Source of the DNA: Kolteria novifilia
GTDB taxonomy: Bacteria; Planctomycetota; Planctomycetia; Kolteriales; Kolteriaceae
Reading direction: 5' to 3'
Length of the DNA: 64,000 bases
Assembly (NCBI GenBank): GCA_007748055.1
Contig: CP036279.1
Coordinates: 2,046,001 to 2,110,000 of the forward strand
Each line of letters opens with the position of its first letter. Within the stretch, counting starts at the first letter, position 1. The notes under the pieces are model-generated. The model did not search any database, was not told where the DNA came from, and worked only from the letters and a program-made list of their open reading frames with translations. Shown one piece after another: positions 40,920 through 48,626 of this stretch. The position numbers and the translations under genes were made by a program.

Positions 40920-41849
40920 CTAGAACTCCGCTTGGAAGCGAAATTGCTGTTCAATGTTACCTGTCTTCTTCAACGATACAGGGGCTACAATGAAGTCTTG
41001 GATCTCGACAACATAGAACTCTAGCTCGAACCTTGTTCCGTCTTTCATCTCTACATCCGAAGGCACCTCGGCTAGGATCTCCACCAACAGGCTTCCCGAG
41101 CCGTGTACTTCAATTCCACCGATCGATGGCTGAACCCTCCCCGAAGTGTATCTCGGTATTGAGAGCCGAAGCATCTTGGCATCGTACCCGTCGATCCGAG
41201 CGTTGAACCGGTCTTCATCTAGGAAGACCGACGAATGTCCGTGATAGTTTATGAATAGCGACGCGTGGCCTTCTAATAATCGACCCCCACTGATGTTGGG
41301 GGAGAGCTCTTCGTCTGGAACTCGCCAACCGAGAGCTGCCTCCCTGACTTCAAGAGAAGGCGAAGACTCGCGCTTCTGGAGGAGGGTGAGAAGTTCAGGG
41401 TACTCCGCTGACCTGGTACGAGTACCGTACCTCCAGGGTATTTCGAGCTTGTTTTCGTCCTTTTCAAATGGAACCTGGTATGGGGACCGGTCAGTTGAAA
41501 ACACGATCGCAACGACGCTCTTAGATCCATCTTCAAGGTGGATGTTGACCTGGAACTTTAGCTCTGGCCTTGTTTGCTTGAAGTGCTTTAGGATTCTGTC
41601 AAAAGTCTGGCTGACTTCTTCGTCAAGCTGTGATCGTATCTGTCCCGTCTTTTCGTCGATCCCGACAACCCACAGAACATCTTCATCTCTCGCGGCGTTT
41701 GCTAGCCCTGCAAGCTGCCGGGCGTGATGTAGTGACTTGCCATGATCCATCTCGAACTTGAGTTCGACGAATGAGTCCTCGGGTTTGTGGCCGTTCTTAA
41801 TCGATTGGACGATTGTGCGGACGGCAATCTCTGCGTCACGTTTATTCAT
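40920..41849 (-). CDS. AlbA_2 (Schlafen-type) domain protein, element-encoded
   Basis: 309 residues. The ATG at 41849 is chosen because AAAGG lies nine bases upstream; an ATG three codons earlier is too close to it. The N-terminal about 110 residues match the AlbA_2 pattern: FVELKFEMDHGK, then ARQLAGLANAARDEDVLWVVGIDEKTGQI. Known: AlbA_2 domains bind nucleic acid and occur in regulators and in anti-phage proteins. The C-terminal 190 residues are beta-rich without a recognised motif. It lies between the integrase and the RHH gene, on the same strand, and looks like an accessory or defence gene rather than a phage structural gene. Confidence 0.65.
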   Translation of the reverse strand: MNKRDAEIAVRTIVQSIKNGHKPEDSFVELKFEMDHGKSLHHARQLAGLANAARDEDVLWVVGIDEKTGQIRSQLDEEVSQTFDRILKHFKQTRPELKFQVNIHLEDGSKSVVAIVFSTDRSPYQVPFEKDENKLEIPWRYGTRTRSAEYPELLTLLQKRESSPSLEVREAALGWRVPDEELSPNISGGRLLEGHASLFINYHGHSSVFLDEDRFNARIDGYDAKMLRLSIPRYTSGRVQPSIGGIEVHGSGSLLVEILAEVPSDVEMKDGTRFELEFYVVEIQDFIVAPVSLKKTGNIEQQFRFQAEF

Positions 41850-41921
41850 GTCTGTCATCCTTTCAATCCCCCGCCCCGCCGGGGATATATGGCGAGACGG
41901 GGGCGAGGAAGGTTGCAACAA

Positions 41922-42428
41922 TCAAAGGTCGTCTTCAACTTGCTGGAAGACTTCGGCGGAGCCGGCGACAAACCCGCGTAGCCAATCGGAAGTTGGGTAG
42001 GCTGTCTCCGCGCCGGAGTATTCCTTCCAAAATTCCTCCGAGCTCGTGCGGTCGGGGCCATCATCCGGGAAGATGGCCGCGTAGACGCCGAGCGGGTCCA
42101 GCTCAACGTAAGGATCATTGGTCAGGGCCGGGGCCAAGCTCGATAGCCGCACCAGGTCACCATACTCAGCCGCCGATTCGGCCCACTGCTTGCCGACTTC
42201 CCAACCGTTCGCTTGCTCGTCTTGCTCGAACTTCGCCTTCGACTCGCGAAGGCGTTCAACTAGACTCTTGTTCACGGTAACGCTCTCCAATCGCTGAATG
42301 TCTTCTAACTTGCGTTCGACCGCGTCACGCACGACGGCCGACCAATTGACTCGGGTCTTGACCGTGTCCATCCGATCTCTGAGTTCCTTGGTGATCGAGA
42401 CGGTCCACCGATGAGACTGTTCTGCCAT
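41922..42428 (-). CDS. Ribbon-helix-helix protein, likely autoregulator
   Basis: 168 residues. The N-terminal about 45 residues fit a ribbon-helix-helix DNA-binding fold: strand RWTVSITKELRDRMDTV, then helices with NWSAVVRDAVERKLEDI. The rest is acidic and helical. Upstream is a near-consensus promoter with a 12-base inverted repeat over it, the arrangement expected of an RHH self-repressor (inference). No toxin of a known family lies beside it: the gene downstream is the AlbA_2 protein, the one upstream an ImmA-like protein. An antitoxin role is therefore only a possibility. Confidence 0.7.
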   Translation of the reverse strand: MAEQSHRWTVSITKELRDRMDTVKTRVNWSAVVRDAVERKLEDIQRLESVTVNKSLVERLRESKAKFEQDEQANGWEVGKQWAESAAEYGDLVRLSSLAPALTNDPYVELDPLGVYAAIFPDDGPDRTSSEEFWKEYSGAETAYPTSDWLRGFVAGSAEVFQQVEDDL

Positions 42429-42482
42429 GACTCGCTTTGCCGTTGCTTTGAGGTGATAGGCCTGTCCAATGCCGACATCAGA

Positions 42483-42529
42483 ATATTACCGAAAACGGAT
42501 CGCGCTTGACAATGATGGTTTTCGGTAAT
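42483..42529 (-). promoter_or_regulatory. Promoter and palindromic operator of the RHH gene
   Basis: On the minus strand a -35 box TTGTCA (42512-42507) and a -10 box TAATAT (42488-42483) are 18 bases apart, 55 bases before the RHH start. The perfect 12-base inverted repeat attaccgaaaac (42485-42496) and gttttcggtaat (42518-42529) flanks the spacer and touches the -10 box, so a bound dimer would block transcription. Confidence 0.7.
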
Positions 42530-42558
42530 TTGGTCGTAGGCTCGAATCAGACATTTTC

Positions 42559-42637
42559 GTGAATGTGCAGGTCATCCCCACAGCCCGGCCACCGAAGCGA
42601 CCGGGCACATTCACTTGTGGAACAAATTCCACAAGTG
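42559..42637. promoter_or_regulatory. Stacked inverted repeats between the RHH and ImmA-like genes
   Basis: A 10-base repeat gtgaatgtgc/gcacattcac (42559-42568, 42605-42614) encloses a smaller gcccgg/ccgggc stem and overlaps an 11-base perfect hairpin cacttgtggaa, loop caaa, ttccacaagtg (42612-42637). The hairpin starts 13 bases after the ImmA-like stop, so it may act as a terminator, although no T-run follows. The stems compete because they share cac at 42612-42614. Confidence 0.5.
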
Positions 42638-42649
42638 CTCTTGGTTTGC

Positions 42650-43150
42650 CTATGCCGCCCGCTCGAACGGTTCACCCTCGATCGCAAGCAACGCGCCGAT
42701 GGCGACCTTGATCACGTTGAGCGGAGCCGTCGAATAGATCCCCTGGAGTGTCTCCAAATCGCCACCGGTCCGCCAGTAGTCGTCGACGAACCAGCGATGG
42801 GGAACCATCAACTGGCACGCGAAGCGGTTGGCCATGACCTCGGCTAAGTGACCGTCGTCAATCTCTTCCCCGCTACGGCGCTCAATCGTCGACATCGTCA
42901 ACTCGCCGATCTCGTGGGCGATGAGGAACTCTTGATGCTTCGGGTGAAGGCCTTCCCGAACGTAGACCACGGCGAGCGCGCCGTTGCAGCTTCCCCTCGT
43001 TGGCTGGTTTCTATCGACGAGCACCGGGAAACCGAGATGGTTCGCCACGTCGAGCGAATGAACCGGCGGCTCGGTGATCCCGCTGGCCTCAAGCAGTTCC
43101 TCGACGTGTTCCATCACGGCTTGGTCAAGGCTGCAAATGGCAAAGGTCAT
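42650..43150 (-). CDS. ImmA/IrrE-family protein with altered HExxH motif
   Basis: 166 residues from the ATG at 43150, which overlaps the stop of the gene upstream (ATGA). Seen: FLIAHEIGELTMS followed by VMANRFACQLMVPHRWFVDDYW, the ImmA/IrrE order of zinc-site helix and A-N-x-F-A helix. The motif reads H79-E-I-G-E83, so the second zinc His is replaced by Glu. Known: ImmA-type peptidases cleave phage-type repressors to switch mobile elements on. Here it would be a candidate for controlling excision, but with the changed motif activity is doubtful. No HTH repressor is fused or adjacent. Confidence 0.8.
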   Translation of the reverse strand: MTFAICSLDQAVMEHVEELLEASGITEPPVHSLDVANHLGFPVLVDRNQPTRGSCNGALAVVYVREGLHPKHQEFLIAHEIGELTMSTIERRSGEEIDDGHLAEVMANRFACQLMVPHRWFVDDYWRTGGDLETLQGIYSTAPLNVIKVAIGALLAIEGEPFERAA

Positions 43151-43680
43151 GAGCGTTCCCCCGCCAAGAGGTAGTCCATGCACGCGTCATCGTGATGGTT
43201 CGTCGCCAGCTCGAGCACGAGGGGACGTCCGTAGCGATCGGTGCCTATCGCTCGTTCTTGTTCGGCTTCGTCCTCGTGTTCTTGGTCTTCGTGGGCATCG
43301 ACGATGTCACAGACCGCCCCGGACTCGTTGGAAGCGAGCACCGCGGCCATGGAGTCGGTCGAGATGACCGTCAGCCCCGCGTATTGGACGCTGTACGCCC
43401 CGTCCTGAGACGCTAGCTTGGCCGAGCATGATTCATCGGCCGTGCGGGTCTCGAACGCGGAGAGCCCACCCTGGGCGTCCACGGAGACCGTGGCCCGGTT
43501 GTTGCCCTGGGCATCGAACAAGCGGATGGACGCGGTCCCGTCGGCCAGCGTCCCTAGATCGATGCGAACGTTCCCGTGGACGTCCTCGATGAGCAGCCGC
43601 TCGCAACGCATCGTGTGTCGTGGGTTGGGGTTTTTCCCATTGCGACGTTTCCGGGTCGTGGGAAGATCACAAGTGGCCAT
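43147..43680 (-). CDS. DxxG-repeat beta protein with acidic tail
   Basis: 177 residues from the ATG at 43680. The central part repeats a short strand pattern (LLIEDVHGNVRIDLG, IRLFDAQGNNRATVSV, with D-x-x-G turns) common in planctomycete proteins. An acidic Glu/Asp/His-rich stretch near residue 140 and a C-terminal segment GTDRYGRPLVLELATNH follow. No signal peptide or membrane segment. It is translationally coupled to the ImmA-like gene by a four-base overlap. The gene on the other side (44052-44507) has the same repeat type with a membrane anchor. Function unknown. Confidence 0.65.
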   Translation of the reverse strand: MATCDLPTTRKRRNGKNPNPRHTMRCERLLIEDVHGNVRIDLGTLADGTASIRLFDAQGNNRATVSVDAQGGLSAFETRTADESCSAKLASQDGAYSVQYAGLTVISTDSMAAVLASNESGAVCDIVDAHEDQEHEDEAEQERAIGTDRYGRPLVLELATNHHDDACMDYLLAGERS

Positions 43681-44051
43681 GGCGTAGGTCCTCCTACGTG
43701 GTGGCAAGGATCGGCCGGGAGGTAGTGACTCTCGGTCGGTCCGCCTTTACGTGCCGCCCATCGACGTGATGAGCGCGCGCACGATCGACCCGGGGCGTCA
43801 CGCCCGAAAGACAGACCAATGGCAATCGATAGGATGAAATACAGCCATGGGTTGAACCTCTCATCCAGGTCGGCTCGTGGTTAGGGCTCGCTGGGAGTTG
43901 GCGCTCCTGGCGAGTCCGACCTTTGAACCTATCGATTTTCAAAACCCTCGGCAAGAAAATTCGGACCGCGCTAGGGAAAACCCTAATGGACCGCCGGCAC
44001 CAGTCCGCTACGATTCCGAGTGGCAACCACTTCACCTTGGAGGTCTCCATC
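43681..44051. other. Divergent control region between two DxxG-repeat genes
   Basis: 371 bases with no convincing gene. It holds a perfect 10-base inverted repeat aatcgatagg (43824-43833) and cctatcgatt (43928-43937), a reasonable place for promoters of the two divergent genes, though no clear -35/-10 pair stands out. Confidence 0.45.
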
Positions 44052-44507
44052 ATGACCGTTGAAGAACGTCTCTCGCGTCTCGAGCAAGCCAACCGGCGCT
44101 GGCGTCTTGCGGCCACTGGACTGGCCGCGTGTCTCGTGCTGGTCGTGAGCGTCGGGGCGGCCACGAAGCCCCAGGACGCGCGGTTTGGTACGGTGACAGC
44201 GGAAACGTTCATTCTCAAAGACAGATCCGACAATTCCGTTGGCTTCCTGGCAACGAACGAAGACTTCGAGCCCTACCTGAGCCTCCATGACCCCGACGGG
44301 CCTGCTACCGCCACGCTTGCTATCTCGGACGCTGGCGCTTCAATGATGGCCACGAATGGGGTGTACCAGGTGATGGTTGGCGCATCAGGCGATGGGGCCG
44401 CGTCCTTCCTCATGGGCAACAAGAAGACTCGCCAATTTGGGGGGATCGTGTCCAATTTGGCCGGCGGCGTAGCAACAGTCGGTCTCACGGCCCCAGCCCG
44501 GCGTTGA
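44052..44507 (+). CDS. Coiled-coil, membrane-anchored DxxG-repeat protein
   Basis: 151 residues from the ATG at 44052, with GGAGG eight bases upstream; the frame is open further left without a ribosome site. Seen: short coiled-coil (VEERLSRLEQANRRWRL), one membrane helix at about 19-37 (AATGLAACLVLVVSVGAAT), then repeats like FILKDRSDNSVGFLAT and LSLHDPDGPATATLAI. This coil-helix-repeat layout is frequent in planctomycetes. It is one of only two rightward genes in the element and ends 23 bases inside the 3' end of the tape-measure-like gene. Possibly a surface or exclusion protein; this is a guess. Confidence 0.7.
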   Translation: MTVEERLSRLEQANRRWRLAATGLAACLVLVVSVGAATKPQDARFGTVTAETFILKDRSDNSVGFLATNEDFEPYLSLHDPDGPATATLAISDAGASMMATNGVYQVMVGASGDGAASFLMGNKKTRQFGGIVSNLAGGVATVGLTAPARR

Positions 44508-47220
44508 CCCGTCTGGCTCGCTGTCCCTGTGCTTCCTGCTGTTGTTCGAGTGCTCGGATACGTTGTGCGTTTTGCTGCACACCAGCCAGACCTTGCTGGA
44601 GAATCTGGAATTGCCGTGCGCCGAAGTTGATGAGTGCGTTCTCGTTGTTCAGAACTTGCTGCACAAACTGCTTCTGTTGGTCGCCCACTTGTTCAAGCTG
44701 GTCGCCCGCATCGCCCCCGCCACCTAGCTCGATCCTCGGTAGCTCTGGCCCCAGCGCCTCCCCTGGTCTCTGGTTCGGCAACTCGACGTTGAACTGTTCG
44801 AAGAACTTGCCCACATCCGAGAACAACTCACGTAGATCCTTGAACGGATCGAAATCCGGCTGCCCAAGGGCTGGCAACCGATCCAGGATCGCGTCCCCGA
44901 CCTGTTGTCCGATTTCCTGGAGGTCTTCGCCGATATCCCCGACGCGACGACGCGTCTCCTGTGGAGCAACGCCGCGACCTTGCGGAATCCGTTCACCGTT
45001 GAGAACCCGGCGGACACGGTCGGCAAGATCGTTGGCTTCGGCGTTGCCTGCAAGCTGCTCGAGCTGCTTGGCGAATTCCTCGAGCACTGCTCGCTGCTCG
45101 TCGATGCCGAGTCCACCCTTGTCTAGCACCTCCTGGAGAGCCTCCCGGATCGCCCCCGCGAGCTCTTGCGGATCTAGTCGGCCGAATCGCGCATCCTGAA
45201 ACGCCTGACGCCGAATCTCGGCACGTTCTTCCCTGGTCAAGTCGTCTCCGCCGGCTTCGGCGATCCGACGACGAGACACGCCCTCGGCGAGCTGCTTCTG
45301 GTCGATGCCGAACTCGCGGGCGAATTCCTGGAATTCTCCGAAGACCTTCTCGAATTGTTCACGAGCCTCTTGGGCACGCTTGGCCATCCGGCGGAAGGCG
45401 TCCTGTTCGAAATTCTGGGCGCCAGGGAGAACGGGCGGCTGGAAGTTGCGCACCCCTCCGCCCTCTTCTGTCGCAAGCGGTCCAGCACCAAAGACCAAGG
45501 GCTGTCGCTGTGGGCGATGTTCGGGCTCGAAGCCGAACGGGGAGCCGCCACCGAAGGGATGGGTGAACGAAGCCCCGTCGCCGCCCAGGAAGCCGAACAC
45601 GTTAAAGTCTTTGGCGATCTGCTGCATCTCGCGAAGACGGTCGCCAAACGCATCGCGAACCTTGCGGAAGATGTCTTCTCGTTCGACCTGGTCGACTTCG
45701 AGCTCGCGAAGTTGGTTCTCCAGGAACTCTCGCCCCATCCTCGCTCGCTCGCGAAGACCTTCATCGATGTCCCTTCGTTGCTGGAGGATCAGGTCGCGTT
45801 CGAAGTTCCGAAGCCTGAGAAGCCGTAGCTCTTCCTCTTTGTCGGCCTTCTTCTTCGCGTCGGCCGCCTCCGCTGCGGCCGCGCGTTGGTCGGCAAGCTG
45901 CTTGAGTCGTTCGTCGTGCGCCTTCCGTCGGTCGAGGGCATCCTTAATGCGTTGCTCTCGGCCCTTCTCGTCGACCTCGATGATCTCCTCTCTCGCGTCC
46001 TTCTCCGCGTCCAGGGCCGCCGCGACGATGCGGAACCCTTCGGCTTGGAGCCGTAGACGACTCGCCTCTTGGTCAGAAACCACACCGATCGCGTGCCCGA
46101 TGTCGACGTAGCCGTCAATCATCTCGGCGTAGGTCTCTGCCACGAACGCTCGGAACCTGGCGAGGTTGGCGATGACGTCGTAGATCGCTCGGGACAGGGT
46201 CGTGAACCCCAGGCTGAAGTCGAACACCGATTCATCGAGTTGCTCGACATTGCCTTGCACTTCGGGCGCAATCTGAGCGATCTTTGACAGCTCGATTCCG
46301 ACATCGCCGAGCCAGTTGGCCAACTCGGACAGTGTTCCCCGATTGGCTTCGGCCGCCGCCGCGAGCTCACGGAAGAACTCGGGGATCGATGATTCGCCCA
46401 CGATCTCGGCCATCTGGAATTGCAGGTTGTCGAACGCGCCTCGCAACTCATCCATCTCGTTCTTGGCGTCGAGCCCCGCCGCGGCGAACTGCTCCATGAC
46501 CACGTCGAGCCTCGCCATCGAGGCGCGTAGGACAACTGCCTTCTTGTCCACCTCGCCGAGAGCATCGAAAGCGCCGATGCCAGCGCCCTCGACCAGCTCG
46601 AAATGGGCCCTCGCCTCATCGAGTCCGCCAGTCAGAAGCCCGATCTCGCGAAGAGCGTCAGGGCTGCCTTGAACCAGTGCGGTAATGACGCGTTGCACGT
46701 TCGCGGACGCATCGTCGCCGAATGCTTTGGCTTGCTGGCTCGCGAACTCCACCGCTCGGGCAAGCTTTTCGAATTCGACACCGCCGGCCAATCCGCGGTT
46801 GACCAACTGGAGTGATTCTGTCAGCGAAAGGGCATTCGACGACGCGGACCGCAGTTGTAGGGCCATCGCCTCGAGAGCCGTGCGGTTCTTGCCGGTGAAG
46901 GCCTCCGCGCCCGCGACGGCGTCCTGATAGAGGTTCCACTCGTCGATGTAGCCGATCAGGTCATGGGAGATGTTGCGGATCGTGCCGGCGACGATGTCGA
47001 ACGCGGCTTTGAGGTCAACTAATGACCGGATGCCCATGTCATCTAAGACACCGCGAAACTCTTCGAACCTCGATTGAATCTCTTCCGCATCCTCGCCTAA
47101 GCCGCCAAGGTCATCGCCTAGGTTATCCGCCTCGTCGCCGGCTTCTCGCATGCTGTTGGCGAGCTCATCGAATGTCGGGGCCGCGTTGTCATCCAGATTG
47201 ATTGTTAGCTTCGTCGCCAT
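44485..47220 (-). CDS. Tape-measure-like phage tail protein
   Basis: 911 residues. Seen: N-terminal helical part (LTINLDDNAAPTFDELANSMREAGDEADNLGDD), then a block typical of phage tape-measure proteins (AEAFTGKNRTALEAMALQLRSAS, LARAVEFASQQAKAFGDDASANVQRVITAL, GSPDALREIGLL), followed by long charged coiled-coils (VDEKGREQRIKDALDRRKAH, KKADKEEELRLLRL) and Gln/Arg-rich repeats to the end. No peptidase or lysozyme domain. The size would suit a short tail. AAAGGA precedes the ATG. It comes last in the leftward structural block and is the clearest tail-related gene. Confidence 0.75.
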   Translation of the reverse strand: MATKLTINLDDNAAPTFDELANSMREAGDEADNLGDDLGGLGEDAEEIQSRFEEFRGVLDDMGIRSLVDLKAAFDIVAGTIRNISHDLIGYIDEWNLYQDAVAGAEAFTGKNRTALEAMALQLRSASSNALSLTESLQLVNRGLAGGVEFEKLARAVEFASQQAKAFGDDASANVQRVITALVQGSPDALREIGLLTGGLDEARAHFELVEGAGIGAFDALGEVDKKAVVLRASMARLDVVMEQFAAAGLDAKNEMDELRGAFDNLQFQMAEIVGESSIPEFFRELAAAAEANRGTLSELANWLGDVGIELSKIAQIAPEVQGNVEQLDESVFDFSLGFTTLSRAIYDVIANLARFRAFVAETYAEMIDGYVDIGHAIGVVSDQEASRLRLQAEGFRIVAAALDAEKDAREEIIEVDEKGREQRIKDALDRRKAHDERLKQLADQRAAAAEAADAKKKADKEEELRLLRLRNFERDLILQQRRDIDEGLRERARMGREFLENQLRELEVDQVEREDIFRKVRDAFGDRLREMQQIAKDFNVFGFLGGDGASFTHPFGGGSPFGFEPEHRPQRQPLVFGAGPLATEEGGGVRNFQPPVLPGAQNFEQDAFRRMAKRAQEAREQFEKVFGEFQEFAREFGIDQKQLAEGVSRRRIAEAGGDDLTREERAEIRRQAFQDARFGRLDPQELAGAIREALQEVLDKGGLGIDEQRAVLEEFAKQLEQLAGNAEANDLADRVRRVLNGERIPQGRGVAPQETRRRVGDIGEDLQEIGQQVGDAILDRLPALGQPDFDPFKDLRELFSDVGKFFEQFNVELPNQRPGEALGPELPRIELGGGGDAGDQLEQVGDQQKQFVQQVLNNENALINFGARQFQILQQGLAGVQQNAQRIRALEQQQEAQGQRARRVNAGLGP

Positions 47221-47233
47221 GTTGAGCTTCCTT

Positions 47234-47860
47234 TCATCGTTCGAGTCGCTTGATGATGGCTTCGTATGCCTTGCCTGCGATGCGTTCCAATTTTCTCACT
47301 TCGTCGATCGGTAGAACCTTGGGGAAGATGGGCCGCTCGGCGTCGAAGTACGGCGCGTACTCCCGTCGAACCTCCATGTTGACCTTGTTGACTTCGAGGG
47401 TGACCGTCCTGCCGTTGACGCTCCCGATCTTCTCGTAGCCCGCGTTGATGGCGTCGCTAAGTTTGCCGTTGTCGATCCCGATCGTGATCGTTCCCGATGC
47501 GACCAAGCTTCTCCCGAGGTTGCGCGAAGACCTGCTTTGCTGCGACCTTGCCGAGACGAAGGTGGTCCCCTTGGTGTTGTTCGGCCGAGACTTCTTACGC
47601 TTCTTTCGCTGAGGCGCCGGCGTGTTGTCACCCTTCGCCGCCTTGCGTTTCGCATAGTCGTCGGTCAGATCGAGCCACTTGACGCCATCGAGTCGACCGG
47701 CCCGACCTCGGGACTTCTCTTCAAAGTCACGCTGCACCAATGACGTGACTTGGATGCCGATCGCCTGGAGGATCTCGGGCCGCTGCTTCTCAACGGTCAA
47801 TTTGACCGACTGAACCAGCCGGACCTGTTGCCGCAGGTTGTGGGTGAGCTTGATTCTCAT
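47234..47860 (-). CDS. Tail-completion / HK97 gp10-like phage protein (tentative)
   Basis: 208 residues. The basic middle (PQRKKRKKSRPNNTKG) lies between an N-terminal helix pair (QQVRLVQSVKLTVEKQRPEILQAIGIQVTSLVQRDF) and a beta-rich C-terminal half ending in PYFDAERPIFPKVLPIDEVRKLERI. The DxxRPIFP-type end and IGIQVTSLVQRDFEEKS resemble phage virion morphogenesis and gp10-type tail-completion proteins, which also lie before the tape measure. The start overlaps the preceding stop. Tentative family call. Confidence 0.55.
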   Translation of the reverse strand: MRIKLTHNLRQQVRLVQSVKLTVEKQRPEILQAIGIQVTSLVQRDFEEKSRGRAGRLDGVKWLDLTDDYAKRKAAKGDNTPAPQRKKRKKSRPNNTKGTTFVSARSQQSRSSRNLGRSLVASGTITIGIDNGKLSDAINAGYEKIGSVNGRTVTLEVNKVNMEVRREYAPYFDAERPIFPKVLPIDEVRKLERIAGKAYEAIIKRLER

Positions 47861-48252
47861 GGTTGACCATTGGCTTTCAGCTTAGCGATGAAGCCCATGA
47901 GTCGCTTCTGGTTCGCGAGGCGCTCTTTCATCGTTTTCTCTAGCATCCGCGTCAAGCGTCCTACGTTCCTCTGGAAACGGCCCAACATCTCGCATGAGTC
48001 AGTCGCTTCGGAGATGTTCGTTACTGCCGCTGAGGCAGCGTTGCTCGTCTCTACGGTGTTGAGTGCGATCGTCTCCGTCTCTTGGAGCAATGCGTTCGCT
48101 TCGTCGGCCCACGGCGAACTCGGATCGATCAACGATGCCGCCTCTCGGATGAACTCGCGGGTCGTCCGCGTCTGTTCGGTTAACGTGTTGCAGCTCTCGA
48201 CGATGAGCCGGAGTTCCGCCCTCGCGCTTTCCATTTTGTCGATGTCATCCAT
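47857..48252 (-). CDS. Hypothetical helical phage-region protein
   Basis: 131 residues, almost entirely helical and probably coiled-coil (MESARAELRLIVESCNTLTEQ, GRFQRNVGRLTRMLEKTMKERLANQKRLMGFI). No signal, Cys pair or enzyme motif. It overlaps both neighbours (four bases downstream, eight upstream), so it belongs to the packed leftward block between the terminase and the tail genes. A structural or chaperone role is likely from position; not recognised. Confidence 0.65.
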   Translation of the reverse strand: MDDIDKMESARAELRLIVESCNTLTEQTRTTREFIREAASLIDPSSPWADEANALLQETETIALNTVETSNAASAAVTNISEATDSCEMLGRFQRNVGRLTRMLEKTMKERLANQKRLMGFIAKLKANGQP

Positions 48253-48619
48253 GTGCCTTGCGAGCCTCCCGGCCTACCAACTCTTGAAGCAGTTCCGATT
48301 GCCTCATGTGCTCCGCTGCGAGCCCATCGGTCTTAGCGACCAACGGGCGAAGGTTTGCTTCGTAAGATTCGCTCAACCGCTTCGGGTCGTCATGCTCCAA
48401 GACGAGTGACGCCGTGAAGACGACCAGGACGCAGTGCTCGGCCAGCTTCCTAGCGATGGCTCCCGACTCAACGGCACTTTCGATGAGTTCCAGGGGGTCG
48501 GACCAGTTGGCGAGGATCGCGTCGGCGATGCGAACCTTCCAGTCGGCCGCGCATCGTAGGCCTTCGTGCCGGGCCCGCACCGACTCGATGTCACGCCGAA
48601 GGTCATCGCGAGAACGCAT
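48245..48619 (-). CDS. Hypothetical phage-region protein
   Basis: 124 residues, helical, mixed charge. Seen: RSRDDLRRDIESVRARHEGLR at the start and a long helix LSESYEANLRPLVAKTDGLAAE. No recognised domain. It begins eight bases after the end of the gene upstream and overlaps the one downstream. Probably structural by position. Confidence 0.6.
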   Translation of the reverse strand: MRSRDDLRRDIESVRARHEGLRCAADWKVRIADAILANWSDPLELIESAVESGAIARKLAEHCVLVVFTASLVLEHDDPKRLSESYEANLRPLVAKTDGLAAEHMRQSELLQELVGREARKAHG

Positions 48620-48626
48620 CGGCGCG

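Noticed and set aside
41922-43150. Classical toxin-antitoxin pair of the RHH and ImmA-like genes
   Set aside because: The genes are separated by more than 200 bases with their own control regions, and neither neighbour matches a known toxin.
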